A stretch of 64,000 nucleotides of DNA from Falsiruegeria mediterranea M17 (lineage in GTDB: Bacteria; Pseudomonadota; Alphaproteobacteria; Rhodobacterales; Rhodobacteraceae). The notes under the pieces are model-generated. The model saw only the letters and a program-made list of their open reading frames with translations. It had not been told where the DNA came from and searched no databases. This document shows, in pieces, positions 53,422 to 61,036 of the stretch. A program made the translations under genes and the position numbers. Each line of letters opens with the position of its first letter. The first letter of the stretch is position 1. The stretch lies in the NCBI RefSeq assembly GCF_900302455.1, contig NZ_ONZG01000005.1, positions 124,001 through 188,000 of the forward strand. The letters are read 5' to 3'.

Positions 53422-53889
53422 ATGAGCAAGATTGACGACGCAGTTACCCAGGACCAGCACAAGATCGGAACCGAGATTGGCGTGTCGGACTGGATCACGG
53501 TGGATCAGAAGATGATCGACCAATTCGCCACCGTCACGCATGACGAACAGTGGATCCACGTCGACCCTGCACGGGCCGCCGCCGAAACCCCCTTTGGCGG
53601 CACCATCGCGCATGGCTTTTTGTCGCTCTCCCTGGCCAGTCGCTTTGCCTATGAATGCTTGCCCGTATACGAGGGTCAGGTCATGGGCATCAACTATGGC
53701 TTCAACAAGATCCGCTTTCTTGCGCCGGTCAAATCCGGATCACGCCTGCGCGGTCGATTTGTCCTGCGAGACATCAAAAAACGGTCGGCCACCGAAGTCC
53801 AAAGGGAAACCGGCCTGTCCATCGAAATCGAAGGCAACGACACCCCTGCCCTGGTGGCCGAGTGGTTGAGCCTGAGCATCTTCGAGTAA
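53422..53889 (+). CDS. MaoC-family dehydratase (R-specific enoyl-CoA hydratase candidate)
   Basis: A 155-residue hot-dog protein of the MaoC/NodN type. The active-site region reads FATVTHDEQWIHVDPARAA, keeping the catalytic Asp and His of R-specific enoyl-CoA hydratases (Gln in place of Asn), followed by PFGGTIAHGFLSLSL. INYGFNKIRFLAPVKSGSRLRG is the second conserved block. It would hydrate trans-2-enoyl-CoA to (3R)-hydroxyacyl-CoA, the substrate type of the HSD17B4-like SDR at 46523. GAGGAG precedes the start. Confidence 0.9.
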   Translation: MSKIDDAVTQDQHKIGTEIGVSDWITVDQKMIDQFATVTHDEQWIHVDPARAAAETPFGGTIAHGFLSLSLASRFAYECLPVYEGQVMGINYGFNKIRFLAPVKSGSRLRGRFVLRDIKKRSATEVQRETGLSIEIEGNDTPALVAEWLSLSIFE

Positions 53890-53973
53890 CGTCAATCGCG
53901 GGGTCGATTGCCGGATCGCCCCCGTGACCACTTCCCCACAGTTGGCAGCTTGTATGCGTTTACATGCTGGACA

Positions 53974-53995
53974 GATACGCGTGTTCCTGAGTATC
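53974..53995 (+). promoter_or_regulatory. Imperfect palindrome upstream of aroQ-luxR, possible operator
   Basis: GATACGC-8 bases-GAGTATC is a 22-base inverted repeat (5 outer pairs plus one inner) 27 bases before the aroQ start. It has the size of a LuxR-type operator but does not match a known lux box. It is offered as a candidate site only. Confidence 0.3.
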
Positions 53996-54022
53996 ACTTT
54001 CTGTGAATGGGGAAACACTATT

Positions 54023-54469
54023 ATGAGTAGAATTCTGGTCCTAAACGGCCCGAACCTGAACCTGTTGGGCACTCGCCAACCCGAGGTTTATGGGAGCACA
54101 ACACTGGAGATGGTAGAAGACGCCTGTCGGCAATATGCTCAGGCAGCAGGGGCTGTTGTGACCTGCATGCAATCGAACCACGAGGGCGCCCTAATTGACG
54201 CTATCCACGCGGCCAAGGGTACCCAAGACGGTATTGTCCTGAACGCAGGCGCCTATACTCACACATCCATCGCCCTAATGGACGCTATCGCATCAGTCGA
54301 GTTGCCCGTGGTCGAAGTGCATCTGTCAAACATCCACGCACGCGAACAATTTCGCCATCACTCGTATATTGCGCCCGTAGCCATTGGCCAGATCTGCGGT
54401 TTCGGTGCGCAGGGCTACAGTCTTGCGATCGACGCATTGCTCGAACACCTAAAGGGGCCAGTGCTCTGA
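54023..54469 (+). CDS. aroQ: Type II 3-dehydroquinate dehydratase
   Basis: A 148-residue enzyme that dehydrates 3-dehydroquinate to 3-dehydroshikimate. The start at 54023 begins MSRILVLNGPNLNLLGTRQP; the frame to 53924 is not homologous. The active-site Tyr is in EVYGSTTLEM, QSNHEGALIDAIH binds substrate, GIVLNAGAYTHTSIALMDAI and VEVHLSNIHAREQFRHHSY complete the family signature. Length is standard. Its stop and the luxR start share one base (TGATG), an unusual partnership for a shikimate gene. Confidence 0.95.
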   Translation: MSRILVLNGPNLNLLGTRQPEVYGSTTLEMVEDACRQYAQAAGAVVTCMQSNHEGALIDAIHAAKGTQDGIVLNAGAYTHTSIALMDAIASVELPVVEVHLSNIHAREQFRHHSYIAPVAIGQICGFGAQGYSLAIDALLEHLKGPVL

Positions 54470-55224
54470 TGGCGTTGTCGGAATACCTCAACCACATCTC
54501 GTGCGCCAATACACTGGAAGAGCTGTGGGCCGCGCATACCGCCAAAATGGCAGAATTCGGTTTTGATCGGCTGTTGTATGGCTATACCCGCTACAAGACT
54601 GAAACCTCGCTGGGCGACCCCGAAGACTTCGTCATTCTGTCCAATCACAGTCAGGACTATATTGACGGGTTCTTGCACTCTGGCCTCTATTTTCATGCGC
54701 CCATGTTACATTGGGCCCTGGAACATGAGGGGGCAAAAAGCTGGCAGATGATCAATCAGATCATGGCAGACGAAACTATGACGGATGAACAGCGCCAAGT
54801 GTATCAGTTCAACCTTTCCAAGGGTGTGATCGCGGGCTACACAGTCAGCTTCAACTCTGTTTCGGTACGCTCCAAAGGTGCGATTTCACTCAGCGCCAAA
54901 GAAGAGATGACGCAAGAGGACGTCGACAAGGTCTGGGCCGAACATGGCGAAGATATCTTGCTGATGAACAACGTCGCACATCTGAAGATCCTGACGCTTC
55001 CCTATACCGCGCCGAACAGATCGCTGACCAAGCGGCAACGTGAGGCGCTGGAGTGGGTCGGAGACGGAAAAACGACCCAGGATATTGCAATTTTGATGGG
55101 TTTGACCTCTGCCACGGTGGAAAAACACCTACGCCTCGCCCGCGAAGCGCTTTCGGTCGAAACCACTGCGCAAGCGGTTTTGAAGGCCGCCCTGCACAAT
55201 CAGATGTTCGTCATGGAGGCCTAA
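54469..55224 (+). CDS. LuxR-family regulator with degenerate autoinducer-binding domain (LuxR solo)
   Basis: A 251-residue protein with an N-terminal autoinducer-binding-like domain (about 15-165) and a C-terminal GerE HTH (185-245: SLTKRQREALEWVGDGKTTQDIAILMGLTSATVEKHLRLA). In the ligand pocket the aspartate that holds the amide of acyl-homoserine lactones (D70 in TraR) is Ala77 in YFHAPML, and the residues at W57 and Y61 appear as Tyr64 and Phe68. Pro78 and Trp92 are kept. No luxI-type gene is in the window. It is translationally coupled to aroQ. It probably senses another ligand or none. Confidence 0.9.
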   Translation: MALSEYLNHISCANTLEELWAAHTAKMAEFGFDRLLYGYTRYKTETSLGDPEDFVILSNHSQDYIDGFLHSGLYFHAPMLHWALEHEGAKSWQMINQIMADETMTDEQRQVYQFNLSKGVIAGYTVSFNSVSVRSKGAISLSAKEEMTQEDVDKVWAEHGEDILLMNNVAHLKILTLPYTAPNRSLTKRQREALEWVGDGKTTQDIAILMGLTSATVEKHLRLAREALSVETTAQAVLKAALHNQMFVMEA

Positions 55225-55616
55225 GCCCCGGAAATGGTGTCATAAAAATGCAGCATTACGTGAGGTAAGGAATTCATGACTTTCGGAAAATCCTATCTGG
55301 TTGCATCATGAGACTGTTCCGTGAGTGGTGGCTTTAGCCAGGGAACATCGGGTACTGATCTCCGTGATTTCGGGGCTCTCCGACCTGTTCGGTGTTGAGT
55401 TTGTATTGTTCCTGACTCGCACCGGAGAATTTGAGGGATCCCGTCCATCCCCATCAAAACGGGATCCCTCAATCATCTTCAAAGGCAAGGGTTCGCCACG
55501 CGTGGACCCATTTTCTTGTTTGTTGGAAACACACCCATCTCGACGCTGTATCGTAACAGGACACGCCCTGGTTGGTTTGCTTGTCCTACGGTTCTGTTGA
55601 ACAGGATTGAGGCGGA
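55225..55616. other. Gene-poor region with a 13-bp inverted repeat
   Basis: No convincing gene. At 55431-55443 and 55460-55472 lies a perfect 13-bp inverted repeat (TTGAGGGATCCCG ... CGGGATCCCTCAA) with a 16-base loop and no T-run; it may stabilise the luxR transcript or be the end of a decayed mobile element. Short frames across it (for example a 60-codon minus-strand frame at 55306-55488) have no ribosome binding site and no clear family. Confidence 0.5.
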
Positions 55617-55840
55617 GAGCTCCCGCGCCCGAGCATACCTGACTTCGTCCGCCCCGCTAACGGCCTTGGGCTTGGCGCCGCGTTGCACGCGGCGCGGTTC
55701 CGAGTGTTGCAGATGTAATGTGCGAAACAGGTCCCTCAACCGCGAGCCCGACCAATGAAACGCCAACCGCCGAGCGCAGCGAGGCCCGGCCCAACGGGAG
55801 GATGTTTTTCGTAAGAAAAACTGACGACGGGCGGGAGAAC
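55617..55840 (-). repeat. Dispersed structured repeat, copy C (224 bases, reverse orientation)
   Basis: Read on the minus strand it has the same order as copies A and B. The end stem is CTCCCGC/GCGGGAG (55620-55626 with 55831-55837). Hairpin 1 is GTTTTTC-GTAA-GAAAAAC (55804-55821, plus strand). The CCGAGCGCAGCGAGG block (55770-55784) is the reverse complement of the CCTCGCTTCGCTCGG block with one change. Hairpin 3 is GCGCCGCGT-TGC-ACGCGGCGC (55675-55695). CCCAAGGCCGTTAGCGGGGC is shared exactly with copy B. It carries about 25 extra bases before hairpin 3. It lies between the convergent luxR and tsf genes. Confidence 0.85.
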
Positions 55841-55875
55841 TACCCTTTTGGGTCAAAACTCCTGATCACAAGAAA

Positions 55876-55903
55876 ACCCCGCCAAGATTCTGCCTGACGG
55901 GGT
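55876..55903 (-). terminator. Terminator of the rpsB-tsf operon
   Basis: On the minus strand, ACCCCGTCAG and the facing CTTGGCGGGGT form a stem of about 8 pairs with one mismatch, followed by TTTTCTT. It is 49 bases downstream of the tsf stop. Confidence 0.75.
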
Positions 55904-55951
55904 CATCCAAATTCTCAAAACCGCGATCCGGTTGGATCGCTGCAAGCGCGG

Positions 55952-56827
55952 TTAGCCTTGAGCGGCCTTGGCCACTTCGGCTGCGAAGTCTTCTTTTTCA
56001 ACTTCGATGCCTTCGCCCACTTCCAGACGCACGAAACCGGTGATCTCGGCACCTGCTTCAGCAGCAGCAGCACCAACCGTCAAGTCCGGGTTCACGACGA
56101 ACTGCTGGTTCAGCAGGGTTGATTCAGCCACGAACTTCTTCATGCGGCCAACGATCATCTTCTCGATGACCTGCTCGGGCTTGCCGGATTCGCGAGCGAT
56201 GTCCATTTGGACCTGCTTTTCTTTCTCGATCACGGCTGCATCCATATCCGCTTCGGACAGAGCTGCAGGATTTACAGCAGCGATGTGCATCGCGATCTGC
56301 TTGCCCAGTGCTTCGTCGCCGCCTTTCAGCGCAACCAGAACACCGATTTTGCCCATGCCGGCAGTGGCCGCGTTGTGGACGTAGTTCACAACGGTGTCGC
56401 CTTCGAGCGTCGCCATGCGACGCACCGACATGTTTTCACCGATGGTGGCGATCTTGTCGGTCAGCGTGTCTGCAACCGACTTGCCACCCAGATCGGCAGC
56501 CAGCAGCGCGTCAACGTCCGCAACACCCAGAGTCGCCTTGGCGATACCGCCTACGAATTCCTGGAAGTCGGCGTTCTTGGCAACAAAGTCGGTTTCCGAG
56601 TTCACTTCGACAGCGACGCCCTTGCCACCGTCGACAACAACGGCGACCAGACCTTCGGCAGCGGTGCGGCCCGATTTCTTGGCAGCTTTGGCCAGACCTT
56701 TGGTGCGCAGCCAGTCAACGGCGGCTTCCATGTCGCCACCGGTTTCGGTCAGTGCCTTCTTGGCGTCCATCATGCCTGCGCCGGTGCTGTCGCGCAGTTC
56801 TTTCACGAGTGCTGCTGTGATTGCCAT
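55952..56827 (-). CDS. tsf: Translation elongation factor Ts
   Basis: A 291-residue nucleotide-exchange factor for EF-Tu. The N-terminal UBA-like domain reads [20 protein letters not shown], then [21 protein letters not shown]. The exchange region [19 protein letters not shown] holds the conserved TDFVAKN motif. [19 protein letters not shown] is the second subdomain. It follows rpsB with 78 bases between that contain a hairpin. Confidence 0.97.
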   Translation of the reverse strand: MAITAALVKELRDSTGAGMMDAKKALTETGGDMEAAVDWLRTKGLAKAAKKSGRTAAEGLVAVVVDGGKGVAVEVNSETDFVAKNADFQEFVGGIAKATLGVADVDALLAADLGGKSVADTLTDKIATIGENMSVRRMATLEGDTVVNYVHNAATAGMGKIGVLVALKGGDEALGKQIAMHIAAVNPAALSEADMDAAVIEKEKQVQMDIARESGKPEQVIEKMIVGRMKKFVAESTLLNQQFVVNPDLTVGAAAAEAGAEITGFVRLEVGEGIEVEKEDFAAEVAKAAQG

Positions 56828-56856
56828 CTTTTGGCTCTCCTCAAATCAAACGGATT

Positions 56857-56880
56857 TGGGGCAGGTCATACCCTGCCCCA
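56857..56880 (-). terminator. Intercistronic hairpin between rpsB and tsf
   Basis: TGGGGCAGG (56857-56865) pairs with CCTGCCCCA (56872-56880) over a 6-base loop. There is no strong T-run, so it is likely an attenuator or RNA-stability element that adjusts the rpsB:tsf ratio. Confidence 0.6.
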
Positions 56881-56905
56881 TATGTCAAAGCTGTGACAGT
56901 CGGGA

Positions 56906-57679
56906 TCAGGCCTCGGCGGGCGCTTCTTCCGCGACAGCTTCTTCGACGGGGGCTTCTTCCATCGCGCCCAGGTCAACGCCTGCGGCACCCAGCTGAGCCG
57001 ACATGCCGTCCAGAGCGGCGCGTGCCGCCAGGTCGCAGTACAGCGAGATGGCGCGCGACGCGTCATCGTTGCCGGGTATGATGTAGTCAACACCGTCGGG
57101 CGAGCAGTTGGTGTCGACAACAGCCACAACCGGGATACCCAGCTTGTTGGCTTCGGCGATGGCCAGTGCTTCTTTTTTCACGTCGATGACGAACAACAGG
57201 TCCGGGGTGCCACCCATTTCGCGGATACCGCCCAGCGAGGCTTGCAGTTTGCCCTGGTCACGCTCCATGCCCAGACGCTCTTTCTTGGTCAGGCCTTCGG
57301 CGCCGCCTTCCATGGCTTCGTCGATCTGGTTCAGACGCTGGATCGACTGGGAAACGGTTTTCCAGTTGGTCAGCGTGCCGCCCAGCCAGCGGTGGTTCAT
57401 ATAGTACTGAGCCGACTTTTCAGCTGCTTCTGCGATCGGCTGAGCTGCCTGACGCTTGGTGCCAACGAACAGAACGCGGCCACCTTTTGCAACGGTGTCA
57501 CGCACGGCCTGAAGAGCCTGGTCCAGCATCGGAACAGTCTGGGTCAGGTCCATGATGTGGATGCCGTTGCGCGAGCCGTAGATGAACGGCGACATGCGCG
57601 GGTTCCAACGCTGTGTTTGGTGACCAAAGTGAACGCCAGCTTCCAGCAGCTGACGCATGGTGAACTCGGGAAGAGCCAT
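56906..57679 (-). CDS. rpsB: 30S ribosomal protein S2
   Basis: A 257-residue ribosomal protein. The start at 57679 gives the canonical [20 protein letters not shown]; an ATG two codons upstream (57685) is closer to the ribosome binding site GGAAAGGAAA and may be used instead. Family landmarks are [20 protein letters not shown], the [16 protein letters not shown] segment and [19 protein letters not shown]. The C-terminal 25 residues are an alanine/glutamate-rich tail ([12 protein letters not shown]). Confidence 0.97.
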   Translation of the reverse strand: MALPEFTMRQLLEAGVHFGHQTQRWNPRMSPFIYGSRNGIHIMDLTQTVPMLDQALQAVRDTVAKGGRVLFVGTKRQAAQPIAEAAEKSAQYYMNHRWLGGTLTNWKTVSQSIQRLNQIDEAMEGGAEGLTKKERLGMERDQGKLQASLGGIREMGGTPDLLFVIDVKKEALAIAEANKLGIPVVAVVDTNCSPDGVDYIIPGNDDASRAISLYCDLAARAALDGMSAQLGAAGVDLGAMEEAPVEEAVAEEAPAEA

Positions 57680-57981
57680 GCTCATTTTCCTTTCCGGTTT
57701 TCGCCTCGGCGGGGGTTTCGACGCGGATGCGCCAACCGGCGGACTTTTCGGGGATGTCTCCCCCAAAAGGCCCAAACCCCGCCTGCGGGTTTGAATGGCG
57801 CGCGTATAGTTCAGGTTTGGAGGGGGTGCAAGGGGGTAAACTGTGTCGTGCACATGAATTTGGGGAATCGTGCAACTTGTGCTAGCATACCGGGACTGGA
57901 TTTCACGTTCTATATTCTCGGCCCCAATTTACTCAACCCTGCTGACGGGGTCCGACCAATTCATTTTTTGGTGGAGGCCAT
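57680..57981. other. rpsB leader and divergent upstream region
   Basis: About 300 bases between the divergent rpsB and the unknown gene at 57982. The GC-rich half (57690-57840) would be the rpsB 5' leader and contains the small hairpin AAACCC-CGCCTGC-GGGTTT (57773-57791). The half nearer 57982 is A/T-richer (TTTCACGTTCTATATTCTCG) and probably holds the promoter of the unknown pair. No known riboswitch motif is recognised. Confidence 0.5.
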
Positions 57982-59052
57982 ATGTCCGACAACACAGATC
58001 CCAACAACAATCCGCCCAACCAACAGCCGACCACCGCAGCCGCTCAACAGTCCATAACCGAGCCAAATCCCGCCTCTGCATCTCCAACCCCTCAAAATGG
58101 ACAAAACCCCGGAGCTCCTCCGTCCAAATGGCGTAAAAGACTATCGGATCTATCTACCGTCATTCGCGATTTCGGCATCGTTGCGGCGCTCATTTCCACC
58201 CCTATCATCGCGTTTCTCTTTGTCATTTGGGACAGCGTCTTGCGACCTCGACTAACGCTGGAAATCATGGAGGAGCTACAGAAAAATGAAGAAACCTATC
58301 GTAAATGGCACCACACCAATGTTGTAAACGTACTCGCCGGATACAAAGAGTCGATTGCCAACGTCTGGCTACAGACAAATGAGACGACAATCATCGAACA
58401 ATTGTCTACGCCCAACCCTAACGACTTTAAGGCGCTTTTCAAAGACGACGCATTCAAGAAGTACTTTCAAGAACAAGTCCTCCTCTCGGTCAGCGACTAC
58501 AGCGACGAGTATGTGAAAGAACTCTATGATCGTTACGAGCATGAGCCCAACATGCTAAAGGCCTGGCTGGCCCCTGTTACGGATCAGGTCGACGCTGTCT
58601 ACACCCTGGATCTTTTCTACCAAAAAGAGCCCTTGAAGGATGATGAAAACCGACCAATCCTGGATGACACTGGGAACCCCACATTCGACCGATCCTTTCA
58701 GATATCGGATCAGTTCTATGCCACCAATGACCAACGGTTTCACATAAACGTCCGCCCAGAGACACATGGTGGCTTCAACGAGAAATTTGGACAGGAAGCC
58801 GCGGTTCTTGCAATCTCGATCGGTACGTTTTCGCAGAACATCAACGTGAATGGGTATCAAGATGATGTGACATGCATTGTCCGCACTGCGCTAAATAACG
58901 CGCCATCTGGCTTTGTTACGGTACGAGCAGACGTCAAATCTCTGGGGCCGCGTGATTTCAATGAACCAAACACGATGGATGCTCAGATCCCCGATGGTGG
59001 ATTTGGTATGAAGATCATCATGACAGCAAAAAAGGGGCGCAAAAAATGCTGA
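57982..59052 (+). CDS. Unknown single-pass membrane protein, first of a two-gene cassette
   Basis: A 356-residue protein in three parts. Residues 1-48 are Asn/Gln/Pro/Thr-rich and probably disordered. Residues 63-84 form one membrane helix (FGIVAALISTPIIAFLFVIW) after a basic segment KWRKRL, so the short N-terminus should be cytoplasmic. Residues 85-356 would be periplasmic: a helical region (about 92-190) and a beta-rich C-terminal part (about 220-350). GTGGAGG precedes the start. I do not recognise the family. Base composition is more A/T-rich than the flanking rpsB and olsA genes. It shares one base with the next gene (TGATG). Confidence 0.82.
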   Translation: MSDNTDPNNNPPNQQPTTAAAQQSITEPNPASASPTPQNGQNPGAPPSKWRKRLSDLSTVIRDFGIVAALISTPIIAFLFVIWDSVLRPRLTLEIMEELQKNEETYRKWHHTNVVNVLAGYKESIANVWLQTNETTIIEQLSTPNPNDFKALFKDDAFKKYFQEQVLLSVSDYSDEYVKELYDRYEHEPNMLKAWLAPVTDQVDAVYTLDLFYQKEPLKDDENRPILDDTGNPTFDRSFQISDQFYATNDQRFHINVRPETHGGFNEKFGQEAAVLAISIGTFSQNINVNGYQDDVTCIVRTALNNAPSGFVTVRADVKSLGPRDFNEPNTMDAQIPDGGFGMKIIMTAKKGRKKC

Positions 59053-60197
59053 TGCGATCCTTCATATCATTGCTGTTGGTGTTTGCGGTCCTGCCTGTGC
59101 AAGCTGATGAGGCACGTTGGAATGAACTGCCCGGGTTCGAAAAAGTGTGGATCAAACACGGTGCCACTTTCCATGGCTCTGAAACCGGAGAATTTAACTA
59201 TGATTCCTTGCGGTTTGGTCGCGAGGTTCCCTTGTATGAATACAAGTTCCACGACGTCGACGACCTGTTTCAAAAGGCGTACAAGAACGATTTTTCAAAG
59301 GGAGTCCTTGTCGACAAGAAAACCGGTGGTGCCCGTATTCTCGCACCCAGTATTGCCGAAGCCTGGCTTGCAGTGCGCGATGATCCAGCGGTGGTGGCCG
59401 TCATTCCGATGGGATTTGCGCGTGTCGCTGGTGATAGTCGAGTGGTCGGTTATCGCCGTGTCGACGGTCGCGATACGCAGTCGGTTTTCTTTGCCCCGAA
59501 CCTTGATGCCATCCTGTGTCTGAACGACGTGGCCAGACGCAAAGCAAGATCTTACGATGGTCAAGTGCCTTTCCTTTTTGGCCTCAATTTGAAAGGTCGC
59601 CCAACTTACACTTACGTCGACGGCGCAAATAGCATCAACTTGGCCGATCAAAGCGATCCGCAAAGATTTCTCGAAACATTTTCCGCATGTTCCGACCTGC
59701 TTCAACTGGGGCGCCGAATTATCGAACCACGCGATTATGAACCCAAAGGGCAGCCTGCAGGGCGCATAAGATTCACTTCGGAGGAAAGCGCCGAAATCCA
59801 ACCCACGCAACGCGTTGTCCTTCTATATGACCGCTTTGGTCACATGAATTTTGTCCGCACGCGCCAAGACACCGGACTCGAAGAACTGGGACGGCTTCTG
59901 AGTTCCAACGGCTACTATGATGATGAGCCATGCAAGTACCGCGAAAAGCAGGTTTACGCTGGTCGATCCATCAGCTGTGAATTGTGGGCAGTGACGATCG
60001 CTGCTTTCGATGGCGCGGCAATCGCCATTCGGCAGGGTGACAAGGCGTTCTTTTGGGGGGATCCGTCTCGCTTCACCCCTGGCGTGCTGATCATTCGACG
60101 CAAGGAGCAAGCACCTGCTGAACCCGCAAAGAAGCCGATTTCACTGTTAAACGCGGTTACCAAGCCTAGCGCATCACAAGTACCTTCCAGTGATTGA
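59052..60197 (+). CDS. Unknown exported protein, second of a two-gene cassette
   Basis: A 381-residue protein from the ATG at 59052, which overlaps the upstream stop as TGATG; an ATG at 59046 is also possible. A signal peptide (MRSFISLLLVFAVLPVQA) precedes DEARWNELPGFE. The mature protein is periplasmic or secreted, mixed alpha/beta, with four cysteines (in AILCLND, FSACSDLL, DEPCKYRE and SISCELWA), which could form two disulfides. The C-terminus is a low-complexity proline/alanine/serine tail. No family recognised. Coupling to the membrane protein suggests the two form one periplasmic complex. The stop is only 5 bases from the convergent olsA stop. Confidence 0.82.
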   Translation: MRSFISLLLVFAVLPVQADEARWNELPGFEKVWIKHGATFHGSETGEFNYDSLRFGREVPLYEYKFHDVDDLFQKAYKNDFSKGVLVDKKTGGARILAPSIAEAWLAVRDDPAVVAVIPMGFARVAGDSRVVGYRRVDGRDTQSVFFAPNLDAILCLNDVARRKARSYDGQVPFLFGLNLKGRPTYTYVDGANSINLADQSDPQRFLETFSACSDLLQLGRRIIEPRDYEPKGQPAGRIRFTSEESAEIQPTQRVVLLYDRFGHMNFVRTRQDTGLEELGRLLSSNGYYDDEPCKYREKQVYAGRSISCELWAVTIAAFDGAAIAIRQGDKAFFWGDPSRFTPGVLIIRRKEQAPAEPAKKPISLLNAVTKPSASQVPSSD

Positions 60198-60202
60198 CGT
60201 TA

Positions 60203-61036
60203 TTAGGCCTCGGACTGCCCCGCATCATGCGCTTCTCGCACAGCGCGCTCACAATGCGCCGCGAGCGCCTTGCGGTTGGGAAAATCACGCACGGCAACAG
60301 GCGTGTGATAGATCAGCTCGACCGACCCTTGTTTGCGCGCAGCGAGTGTCTTTAGCAGATGTTCGCCAAACTCCATCTCGCCCCACCAGCCGTAAAATCG
60401 CGCCGGTTGCCCCTTGGGCGCATGATAGATGACTGACACCGGCTGAACGTGCATGAAATCGCGCAAATGATCCGAAAAAAACGCCTCAAAAAGCGTGGTC
60501 TTGAACGGCAGCACCCGCAGACCATCGGTCGAGGTGCCTTCAGGGAAAAACAACAGCTTATGCCCGGCCTTCAAACGCGCCTCGAACACTTCGGTCTGCT
60601 CTTTGGCCTTCTTTGGGTTGCGCTCGATGAACACAGTGCCGGTGGCTTTGGCGAGTATGCCGATCCCCGGCCATCCCGCGACCTCGGCCTTGGAGACAAA
60701 ATAGACCCGCTTGCGCGCATTGAGTGAAAAGATGTCCAGCCAGGATGTGTGATTGGCCACCACCGCTCCACGTTCAGTCATCAACTGGCCGCTGATGCGG
60801 TGTTCCATCCCCAGAATGCGAAATGCATTGCGACAGACAAACTGCACGATGAAGGGGGTGATCGGGCGCTTCATGCCGAAAAACGGGATCTCGATCAGGC
60901 GCAAGAACAGCAGCAGGATCAGGCACACGGTGATCAGCAGGATCAGGGCCGAGCCGCGCAGCAGGATCAGCAGCCAGCCGACAAAACCGATCTTGATGGG
61001 ATCGGGGGCCTCGTCACTTTCCCAGGTCGTGTTCAT
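60203..61036 (-). CDS. olsA: 1-acyl-sn-glycerol-3-phosphate acyltransferase-like, probable ornithine-lipid O-acyltransferase OlsA
   Basis: A 277-residue inner-membrane acyltransferase. One or two N-terminal helices (IKIGFVGWLLILLRGSALIL, about 15-47) precede the PlsC domain, with the catalytic HxxxxD in VVANHTSWLDIFSL and the substrate motif LLFFPEGTSTDGLRVLPF. The link to ornithine lipids rests on the neighbour olsB, whose start it overlaps by 4 bases: OlsA adds the second acyl chain to lyso-ornithine lipid. PlsC activity in phospholipid synthesis is the alternative. Confidence 0.88.
   Translation of the reverse strand: MNTTWESDEAPDPIKIGFVGWLLILLRGSALILLITVCLILLLFLRLIEIPFFGMKRPITPFIVQFVCRNAFRILGMEHRISGQLMTERGAVVANHTSWLDIFSLNARKRVYFVSKAEVAGWPGIGILAKATGTVFIERNPKKAKEQTEVFEARLKAGHKLLFFPEGTSTDGLRVLPFKTTLFEAFFSDHLRDFMHVQPVSVIYHAPKGQPARFYGWWGEMEFGEHLLKTLAARKQGSVELIYHTPVAVRDFPNRKALAAHCERAVREAHDAGQSEA

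Noticed and set aside
54469-55224. A complete LuxI/LuxR quorum-sensing system
   Set aside because: No acyl-homoserine-lactone synthase gene lies anywhere in the window, and the key ligand-binding residue is changed.
55306-55488. A 60-codon minus-strand frame in the luxR-tsf gap
   Set aside because: It spans the 13-bp inverted repeat and has no start signal. Its residues seem faintly familiar from small hypothetical entries, but I cannot name a family.
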